Below, piece by piece: positions 58,438 to 64,000 of a stretch of 64,000 nt of DNA; position 1 is the stretch's first letter, and each line of letters opens with the position of its first letter. The stretch spans positions 310,001 to 374,000 of the forward strand of contig NZ_CP076362.1 in assembly GCF_018798885.1 (NCBI RefSeq). Reading direction: 5' to 3'. This DNA is from Gemmobacter fulvus (lineage in GTDB: Bacteria; Pseudomonadota; Alphaproteobacteria; Rhodobacterales; Rhodobacteraceae). The notes beneath the pieces are model-generated. The model was not told where the DNA came from, did no database searches, and saw nothing but the letters and a program-made list of their open reading frames with translations. The position numbers and the translations under genes are program-made.

Positions 58438-59100
58438 ATGATTTTGAGTGATGCCCATCGCAGCCCCCGCATAGATCCAACCGCACGGATCGCCCCGAAC
58501 GCGGTCATCAGTGGTGACGTTGAGATCGGGCCAAACACCTCGGTCGGGTTTGGCGCGGTGATAGTCGCCGAAAGCGGGCCGGTGCGGATCGCCGGCAACT
58601 GCGTGATCATGGAAAACGCCGTGCTGCGCGGCATCCGGGGCTTTGCGCTCGACATCGCCGAATATTCGCTGATCGGCCCGCGCGCCGTCCTGAACGGCTG
58701 CCGGGTGGGGCGGGAATGTTTCATCGCCACGGGTGCCACGGTGTTCAACGGTGCCGTGATCGGCGACAGGTCAGAGATCCGCATCAATGCGGTGGTGCAT
58801 CTGCGCAGTTGTCTTGCGCCGGGGACCATGGTGCCGATCGGCTGGGTGGCCGTCGGAGATCCGGCCAGAATCCTGCCGCCCGACCAGCGCGAGGAAATCT
58901 GGGACATTCAAAAAGACCTCGACTTTCCGGGGCAGGTTTTCGGTGTCTCACGAGCTGCGGCAGGAGAGACGTTCATGCCGCAGGTCGTGCCGAAATATGT
59001 CGAGTTTTTGCGGCGCCGACATGCGCTGGATGCAAACGGCGGCGACGGCCTGGTGCGAGATTGCCCCGCACCAGGGGAGCAACCTCAAGAGCCGGAATAG
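58438..59100 (+). CDS. Gamma-class carbonic anhydrase/PaaY-like hexapeptide protein
   Basis: This 220-residue left-handed beta-helix protein shows hexapeptide repeats (ARIAPNAVISGDVEIGPNTS, VIMENAVLRGIRG, CFIATGATVFNGAVIGDRSE). Gamma-class carbonic anhydrases bind zinc through three His residues on the helix; I see fewer candidate His residues than a canonical enzyme, so activity is uncertain. The closest group includes PaaY and CaiE. Its 3' end overlaps the convergent enoyl-CoA hydratase gene by 16 bp. Confidence 0.8.
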   Translation: MILSDAHRSPRIDPTARIAPNAVISGDVEIGPNTSVGFGAVIVAESGPVRIAGNCVIMENAVLRGIRGFALDIAEYSLIGPRAVLNGCRVGRECFIATGATVFNGAVIGDRSEIRINAVVHLRSCLAPGTMVPIGWVAVGDPARILPPDQREEIWDIQKDLDFPGQVFGVSRAAAGETFMPQVVPKYVEFLRRRHALDANGGDGLVRDCPAPGEQPQEPE

Positions 59101-59876
59101 ACCGGCGTGCGGCGGGCGATCCAGGCATCCAGCCCCTCGCGCGTGTCCTGCGTCACCGCCATGCGCGCGAATTGCTCGCTTTCAATGGTCAATCCCTCTG
59201 CGATGGTTGTGTTCAGGCCGCGGGTGACGGCAGAGATGATCCGATGCGCGGCAAGCGGGGAATGGCGGATGATCCGCCGGGCCAGCGCAAAGGACTGCGG
59301 CAACAGATCCTGATGCGGCACCACCTGATTGACCAGACCCAGCTCATAGGCCCGCTCCGGGCCAAAGCTGTCGCCGGTCAACAAAAGCTCCAGCGCGCGT
59401 TTGCGACCGGCCAGACGCGGCAGCCGCTGGGTGCCGCCAAAGGTCGGTGGAATGCCGATGTTGATTTCAGGCTTGGCGAAAAGGGCGCAGTCCGAGGCAA
59501 TGGCCAGATGAACAGCTTCGGTGATCTCGCAGCCACCGCCAAAGGCGATGCCATTCACGGCGGCAATGATCGGTTTGCCGAAGGCCTCCATCCGGGCCGT
59601 CATCGTCTGCCCCCGCCGGACGAACGCCTTCACCGCGACCTCGGCCCCCCGTTTGATGCTTTCGGAGAACTCGGGGATATCCCCTCCCGCCGAAAAGGCG
59701 CGCTCGCCTGCCCCGGTCAGGATCACCACCCGGATCGCGGGATCTTCTTCGATCAGATCCAGAAGCGACAGCAACCGATCCACCATCCGGTAGTTCAGCG
59801 CATTGAGCTTTTCCGGCCGGTTGAGCGTCAGCACCGCAATATCGCCCTCCACCTTCATCAAGACAGTTTCAGTCAT
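59085..59876 (-). CDS. Enoyl-CoA hydratase/isomerase
   Basis: This 263-residue crotonase has LNRPEKLNALNYRMVDRLLS, the oxyanion region GERAFSAGGDIPEFSE and GKPIIAAVNGIAFGGGCEIT, and PEINIGIPPTFGGTQRLPRL, covering the CoA-binding and catalytic Glu segments. It hydrates or isomerises an enoyl-CoA. I chose the ATG at 59876, which has AAGGTGG before it. It is divergent to a TetR gene with an operator-like palindrome between them. Confidence 0.92.
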   Translation of the reverse strand: MTETVLMKVEGDIAVLTLNRPEKLNALNYRMVDRLLSLLDLIEEDPAIRVVILTGAGERAFSAGGDIPEFSESIKRGAEVAVKAFVRRGQTMTARMEAFGKPIIAAVNGIAFGGGCEITEAVHLAIASDCALFAKPEINIGIPPTFGGTQRLPRLAGRKRALELLLTGDSFGPERAYELGLVNQVVPHQDLLPQSFALARRIIRHSPLAAHRIISAVTRGLNTTIAEGLTIESEQFARMAVTQDTREGLDAWIARRTPVYSGS

Positions 59877-59935
59877 CGGTTCCACCTTTCCTGTTGGCAT
59901 TGACTGAAGGCTAGAAGACGTGACAGCGTTAGGAA

Positions 59936-59949
59936 ACTCACTGGTAAGT
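59936..59949. promoter_or_regulatory. TetR-type operator palindrome
   Basis: ACTCACTGGTAAGT fits ACTNAC-NN-GTNAGT, a palindromic TetR-family layout. It lies 4 bp before the tetR ATG and 59 bp before the divergent enoyl-CoA hydratase ATG, so binding should block at least the regulator's own transcription. Confidence 0.6.
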
Positions 59950-59953
59950 ATAC

Positions 59954-60568
59954 ATGTCCGACCAACCCATCCCGACCACGCGCGACCGTATCATCAATGC
60001 GGCAAATCACCTGTTCTATGGCGAAGGCATCCGCGCCGTCAGCGTCGATGCCGTGGCCGAGAAGGCGGGGGTGACAAAGAAAACCCTCTACTATCATTTC
60101 ACAAGCAAGGATGACCTGATCGCGGCCTATCTGACATCGCGCGATCAACCCAATCTGGCGCTTTTCGCCCTGTGGTTTGCAGAAGCGCCGGGCACGGTTG
60201 CCGACAAGACCGCCGCCATCTTTCTGCATCTGGCCAGAAATGCGCGCCACCCGAAATGGAAAGGCTGTGGCTTTCTGCGAACAGCGGCAGAGCTTGCGAA
60301 CATGCCGGGCCATCCGGCCATGGCCATCGGATCGGCACATAAAAAGAAGTTCGAACAATGGCTTGCCACGGAATACGCGGCGGCGGGCATTGGCCAGCCC
60401 GATCTGGCGGCGCGCAGCATTGCGCTGCTGATGGACGGTGTGTTTTCAACCATGCTGGTGCATCGTGATCCGGCCTATGCCGAGGCCGCCGCCGAGACAG
60501 CGCGCCTGATCCTGACGACCATGGCCCCGAGCGTTTCGGCGCAGGGGATCAGGGGCAATTCACAATGA
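59954..60568 (+). CDS. TetR family regulator
   Basis: This 204-residue regulator has the TetR helix-turn-helix (TRDRIINAANHLFYGEGIRA, AEKAGVTKKTLYYHFTSKDD) and a helical ligand domain with a central Cys-Gly-Phe segment. It is divergent to the enoyl-CoA hydratase, so it may respond to a CoA ester or fatty acid and repress both directions. Its 3' end overlaps the convergent DUF1330 gene by 20 bp. Confidence 0.9.
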   Translation: MSDQPIPTTRDRIINAANHLFYGEGIRAVSVDAVAEKAGVTKKTLYYHFTSKDDLIAAYLTSRDQPNLALFALWFAEAPGTVADKTAAIFLHLARNARHPKWKGCGFLRTAAELANMPGHPAMAIGSAHKKKFEQWLATEYAAAGIGQPDLAARSIALLMDGVFSTMLVHRDPAYAEAAAETARLILTTMAPSVSAQGIRGNSQ

Positions 60569-60839
60569 ACATCCGGGCGTCCTGCGCCTCCTGCCGCTCT
60601 GCCTTGATCGGGGCATAGTCTGCCGACTGATAGAAGGCGCGGGCGTCGTCGAGCGTTCTGAACGCGAAGACCCCGGCCAGAGGCAAGGGTGCCACATCGC
60701 CTTCCAGATGATCCTCAACAGGCCCGAAATGCACGATCCGCCCCCCGGCCCGTTCCAGCGCAGCTTGAAACCGGGGGGCGAGACTCGCTTGTCTGGCAGG
60801 GTCGATGACCCGCAGATTGATATGGACATAGGCCGTCAT
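60549..60839 (-). CDS. DUF1330 small protein, second copy
   Basis: This 96-residue protein belongs to the DUF1330 family (TAYVHINLRVIDPARQASLA, VHFGPVEDHLEGDVAPLPLA, FYQSADYAPIKAERQE). It is a distant relative of the copy at 25937. It is last in a three-gene leftward run of small alpha+beta proteins and overlaps the tetR 3' end. Confidence 0.82.
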   Translation of the reverse strand: MTAYVHINLRVIDPARQASLAPRFQAALERAGGRIVHFGPVEDHLEGDVAPLPLAGVFAFRTLDDARAFYQSADYAPIKAERQEAQDARMFIVNCP

Positions 60840-60863
60840 GGCGCAAACTCCTGAAACGCTTGA

Positions 60864-61163
60864 TCAAAGGGTGCCAAGTTCGATCTGGTGCAGATACAGG
60901 AACTCGGGCGCCTTCACGCCCGCTTCACGGCGGATCCTGACCAAAGCCTCGGATTCAAAGAACACTCTTGCAGCCTCCAGCGAACGCCAGCGGGAAAAGT
61001 GAACGATTTTGCGGTCGTTGCTGTTTGCGCGCAGCAGGTGATAGTCGATCTCACCCGCGTTACGCCGGATGTCTTGCGCGGCATCGAAAACCGCCTTCCA
61101 CTTCGGGTAGTCCTCGACCTCGTGGATGATCAGCACATGCCCGGCATTGGCGATAGTGTGCAT
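60864..61163 (-). CDS. Antibiotic-biosynthesis-monooxygenase-like small protein
   Basis: This 99-residue protein resembles ABM-domain or ferredoxin-like dimeric barrel proteins (HVLIIHEVEDYPKWKAVFDA, KIVHFSRWRSLEAARVFFES). Function is not clear. I chose the ATG at 61163 over an in-frame GTG at 61169 because the GTG overlaps the upstream stop. It sits between a VOC and a DUF1330 gene, all probably one transcript. Confidence 0.75.
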   Translation of the reverse strand: MHTIANAGHVLIIHEVEDYPKWKAVFDAAQDIRRNAGEIDYHLLRANSNDRKIVHFSRWRSLEAARVFFESEALVRIRREAGVKAPEFLYLHQIELGTL

Positions 61164-61165
61164 CT

Positions 61166-61549
61166 TCACGCAGCCTTCTGTGGCCGGTGGAAAATGGCCA
61201 GCTTGTTGCCATCAAGGTCGCGCAGATAGGCGAACTCGCCCCACTCCGCCCGGGGTCCGGGCGCACCGGCGCAGCTGCCCCCCAGCGACAGCGCAAGGGC
61301 GTGCAGGGCCGCAACCTCGCGACGTTCAGCCACGCGGAAGGCCAGCATCGTGCCATTGCCGGGGGTGGCCCGCTCACCGTCATAAGGCCGCACGACCATG
61401 ATGGCCGCCCCGGTTTCCAGTGCGTAAAGAATGCCGTTGGGCGTCGGCATCAGCCGCTTGCCCCCCATCGCTGCGAAAAACGGGTCATAGAACCCGAGCG
61501 CATGGTCGAAATCATTCGTTCCGATGCAGGTATATCCAAGACAGGCCAT
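61166..61549 (-). CDS. VOC/glyoxalase superfamily protein
   Basis: This 127-residue VOC protein has GYTCIGTNDFDHALGFYDPF and PTPNGILYALETGAAIMVVR in the first module and GEFAYLRDLDGNKLAIF at the end of the second. GGAGG precedes the ATG at 61549. VOC proteins act as lyases, dioxygenases or resistance proteins; metal ligands here are not fully clear. It is divergent to a GlxA-type regulator that could control it. Confidence 0.85.
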   Translation of the reverse strand: MACLGYTCIGTNDFDHALGFYDPFFAAMGGKRLMPTPNGILYALETGAAIMVVRPYDGERATPGNGTMLAFRVAERREVAALHALALSLGGSCAGAPGPRAEWGEFAYLRDLDGNKLAIFHRPQKAA

Positions 61550-61652
61550 CCGATCCTCCGTGATGAGCGACAGCGGCGGGGGCTGCTGCCGCGTGCCGTC
61601 ATAGCCTGTCGGCCCTCTGGCCCAAACGACACAGATCTGATATTTTGCGACA

Positions 61653-62636
61653 ATGGCAAAATCCGGTCCGATCGTCATCGTTGTGTTTCCAGGGGTGGAG
61701 CCGCTGGATGTTGCCGGGCCCGCCGCGGTTTTTGCACGCGCGCGGGCGCTGTGCCCGGATGCCCCGGACATGATCTTTGCATCGCCCGAGGGCGGCACCG
61801 TGCGGGCGGATGGCGGCCTGTCTTTCGCGGATACCGCAGCACTGTCATCGCTGACGGGTCCGTTCGACCTGATCCTGATCGCTGGCGGGACCGAGCAAGG
61901 GCTGATCGCCGCAATCCACGGGCAGCTCAGCGCTTGGCTGCGGCAGGCCGCCCCATCGGCGCGCCGCGTCGGCAGCGTCTGCGGCGGTGCCTTTGTGCTG
62001 GCGCGCGCAGGGTTGCTTGCCACGCGGCGGGCGACAACGCATTGGAGCGCCACGGCGCGGCTTCAGGCGATGTATCCCGACACCATTGTCGAACCCGATG
62101 CAATCTTCACCATCGACGGCCCGGTGTGCACCTCAGCGGGCGTCACCTCCGGCATAGATCTTGCGCTGGCCCTGGTCGAGGCCGATCATGGATCGCAGGT
62201 CGCCGCCAATATCGCACGTCAGCTTGTGGTGTTTCTGCGCAGGCCGGGCGGGCAATCGCAGTTCAGCGAGGCGCTGCGGGCGCAGGCAAAGGGCGGCAGT
62301 CTGCTGGCCGCCGCGCTGGATGAAATCCAGTCGCACCCGGCGCATGATCTCTGTGTGGCGCGCCTGGCCAGCCTGTGCGCCATGAGCCCGCGCACCTTCA
62401 CCCGTCGGTTCACATTGGAAATTGGGTCGCCCCCAGCCGCGTTCGTTGCCACCGCGCGGCTGGATCACGCCAAGCGGCTTTTGCTGACCACGCATATGCC
62501 GGTGGCGTCCATTGCCTATGCCTCAGGCTATGGCAGCGCCGAGGCCATGAACCATGTCTTCCGCAACCGTCTTGGCGTTGCACCCTCTGATCTGCGCCAC
62601 CGCCTGCAATCGGCACAGGCCCCCGCGGCGGATTGA
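61653..62636 (+). CDS. GlxA/FtrA-type AraC family regulator, second copy
   Basis: This 327-residue protein has an N-terminal DJ-1/PfpI-like domain (IVIVVFPGVEPLDVAGPAAV, GSVCGGAFVLARAGLLATRR) and a C-terminal AraC double helix-turn-helix (VARLASLCAMSPRTFTRRFT, VASIAYASGYGSAEAMNHVF). It is paralogous to the gene at 30678 but only distantly so. Divergent to the VOC/ABM/DUF1330 operon, which is its probable target. Confidence 0.9.
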   Translation: MAKSGPIVIVVFPGVEPLDVAGPAAVFARARALCPDAPDMIFASPEGGTVRADGGLSFADTAALSSLTGPFDLILIAGGTEQGLIAAIHGQLSAWLRQAAPSARRVGSVCGGAFVLARAGLLATRRATTHWSATARLQAMYPDTIVEPDAIFTIDGPVCTSAGVTSGIDLALALVEADHGSQVAANIARQLVVFLRRPGGQSQFSEALRAQAKGGSLLAAALDEIQSHPAHDLCVARLASLCAMSPRTFTRRFTLEIGSPPAAFVATARLDHAKRLLLTTHMPVASIAYASGYGSAEAMNHVFRNRLGVAPSDLRHRLQSAQAPAAD

Positions 62637-62650
62637 AAGCGGGCGCGATG

Positions 62651-64000
62651 TCACCCCATGGGGGTATCATCCCAAGAGGCGGCAAATCTTGTGCCGCCTG
62701 CGATGGTCAGTGTTGCAACCACATCGGAATCCAGCAGCAACCGTTCGGCCCTGTTGGCCTTGCCATCCAGATCACTGTCCTTGGACACATCATAAAGATG
62801 CCAGCCCTTTGAGCCCTTCGTGATCATGTCGAGGTCGACAATCCCGAACTTGATCTGCTCGGCCTTTTCAGCGGGCTTGTTGGCCGCGATCTTCACCGCA
62901 ATATCGACCGAGGATTTCAGGACATTCGCAGTCGTCGCCCCGATGCGGACGCCGTAAATCGCGGTCCCGTCTTTCATACCCTCCAGCCAGACCGTGCCAT
63001 GGCCCCCGCCATTCGCCGCCGGGCTTTCGCCAAGCTTCGCAAAGCTCCAGTCCACGCCCAGCTTGGCGCTGCCCGAGACCTTGAAGAACACGTCCAGCGC
63101 CTTGTCGCGGATGCGGTGTTCATCATGGTCCACCTCGAAGGTCAGCTTCCGGCGGGTGCTGCCATCGGCGGCAGGGGCAACCGCTTGCTGCACGTCGACG
63201 CCCCGGATTTTCGGCTGTGGCGCGTCGCCATTCACTTCAACAGTGACCGGGATGATCGGAAAGTATTTCCGGTCCGACATCAGGCGCTGGAAATCCTCGC
63301 CATAAAGATCGGCAAGCGCGGCAAAGGCCGTTTCGCGGAAACCCGCGGCCTTTCCCGTCAGAAAACACCCCTCCGACAAGCCGTTCCTGCCACCCGAATG
63401 AATAAGAATATCGGTGCGATCCGTATCGCCCTTGCCATCCGACAGGCCGGTGCTCTGGGTCAGGGTGCCCAAGGGCCGGTCCCACCCGGACAGCGCGATG
63501 GTCTTGTTGAGCGTGGAAGAGAATTTGTAATGGCCCGAGTAGCTGTCGCTGTCGATGGGCGTCAAGGTGTCATACCACATCCCGCCGCCCTTGCCGTCCC
63601 GCAGCAAGGCAGAGAGTTCGGCATTTTCCTTGCCGTCGACCATCACCGTTCCGCGCGCAGTTCCATCCGCGTTGCGGTCAATGATGATGGCCAGCTTCAT
63701 CAGCGGCATATCGCCCAGCATCTTGCCAGCCTGAAAATCGGCAACGGTCTTGGCGAATTCGACAAATTCGATCCCTTTCAGGATGACATGACTGTCGGGC
63801 GCGACCGAGGTGGCGACCGCGATGCCATCAGACGGGTCGATCAGCCGGTTCTCTGCCGCCCTGCGCTGCAACTCGAACACTTTTTGCCGCGTCGCCAGAT
63901 CGCCGGTTCCGACAAGATCGAAGAAGTCGAGGATGGCCACGAAGGAATCTTCGCCCTTGCCGCCGTCGACCGTATCCGAGGGATCGGCGTCGAACAGAAA
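62651..64000 (-). CDS. Large protein with EF-hand loop and transpeptidase-like motif, N-terminus beyond the window
   Basis: The frame is open to the window edge, so 449 residues of the C-terminal part are visible. Just inside the edge is VDGGKGEDSF, which resembles an RTX-type calcium repeat. Further on, TDILIHSGGRNGLSEGCFLT has the His...Ser-x-Gly-Cys spacing of DUF5675 or L,D-transpeptidase-like proteins. Near the end, KDSDLDGKANRAERL fits an EF-hand loop (D-x-D-x-D-G...E). I do not recognise a complete family; a secreted calcium-binding or cell-wall protein is plausible. It is convergent with the GlxA-type gene. Confidence 0.65.
   Translation of the reverse strand, partial: FLFDADPSDTVDGGKGEDSFVAILDFFDLVGTGDLATRQKVFELQRRAAENRLIDPSDGIAVATSVAPDSHVILKGIEFVEFAKTVADFQAGKMLGDMPLMKLAIIIDRNADGTARGTVMVDGKENAELSALLRDGKGGGMWYDTLTPIDSDSYSGHYKFSSTLNKTIALSGWDRPLGTLTQSTGLSDGKGDTDRTDILIHSGGRNGLSEGCFLTGKAAGFRETAFAALADLYGEDFQRLMSDRKYFPIIPVTVEVNGDAPQPKIRGVDVQQAVAPAADGSTRRKLTFEVDHDEHRIRDKALDVFFKVSGSAKLGVDWSFAKLGESPAANGGGHGTVWLEGMKDGTAIYGVRIGATTANVLKSSVDIAVKIAANKPAEKAEQIKFGIVDLDMITKGSKGWHLYDVSKDSDLDGKANRAERLLLDSDVVATLTIAGGTRFAASWDDTPMG

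Noticed and set aside
61635-61665. TTTTGC...GCAAAA repeat around the second GlxA-type start as an operator
   Set aside because: The arms are only 6 bp and partly coding; too weak to list as a site.
1-64000. CRISPR arrays, tRNA or rRNA genes
   Set aside because: I saw no regularly spaced repeats, no tRNA-like cloverleaf tails and no rRNA sequence while reading both strands; a covariance-model search would be decisive.

Overview
The window is GC-rich DNA with tightly packed, often ATGA-overlapping operons. The gene content points to a denitrifying alphaproteobacterium of the Rhodobacteraceae/Paracoccaceae type: a copper nitrite reductase with nirV, a norCBQDEF operon, pseudoazurin, two Crp/Fnr regulators, NnrS and NnrU, and a PQQ-dependent alcohol dehydrogenase next to an FlhSR-like two-component pair. 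The species cannot be fixed from this window alone. I saw no rRNA or tRNA gene, no CRISPR array and no intact insertion sequence.

Positions 1-11,453 hold a denitrification island: nnrS (cut by the window edge), nirK-nirV, an NnrR-type regulator, pseudoazurin, nnrU, a second Crp/Fnr regulator, and norCBQDEF read leftward. Fnr/Nnr-type palindromes lie upstream of nirK, pseudoazurin and norC. The norC palindrome is shared with a divergent small membrane protein that may be an uncharacterised accessory factor.

Positions 11,592-26,224 hold a large catabolic locus, almost all on the minus strand and headed by a divergent GntR regulator with a near-perfect palindromic operator. From promoter to end it encodes a DUF1185 protein, an alpha/beta hydrolase, a flavin reductase fused to a degenerate Nudix-like domain, a luciferase-like monooxygenase, an aldehyde dehydrogenase, a complete polyamine-type ABC importer, a DapA-family lyase, a second aldehyde dehydrogenase, an amine-oxidising flavoprotein and a LysR regulator. 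The set suggests import and oxidative breakdown of an unidentified nitrogen compound; its mix of monooxygenase, reductase and hydrolase resembles the Rut pyrimidine pathway in outline.

Positions 26,230-32,289 are a patchwork: a thiolase remnant with internal deletions, an SDR/MDR pair with a TetR regulator and a long perfect inverted repeat, a MerR regulator facing a glutaredoxin-MauE membrane protein across a mercury-type promoter, and a GlxA-type AraC regulator facing an isochorismatase-like hydrolase.

Positions 32,341-46,995 are an exopolysaccharide cluster of visibly lower GC: two divergent paralogous beta-helix proteins, an initiating sugar-phosphate transferase, four glycosyltransferases, an asparagine synthase, a flippase, and one long reading frame joining a Wzy-type polymerase to a Wzz-type chain-length regulator, with a strong internal ribosome-binding site at the joint.

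Positions 47,514-55,739 are a PQQ alcohol-oxidation region: NarL-type response regulator and kinase, a rhodanese-like CXXCW-type protein, cytochrome c550, a SoxYZ-like carrier, a metallohydrolase, a quinoprotein ethanol dehydrogenase and a secreted pentapeptide-repeat protein. Positions 55,881-64,000 hold small secreted proteins, AraC and TetR regulators, a gamma-class carbonic anhydrase relative, an enoyl-CoA hydratase, three small alpha+beta-barrel-type proteins, and a large truncated secreted-type protein with an EF-hand loop.
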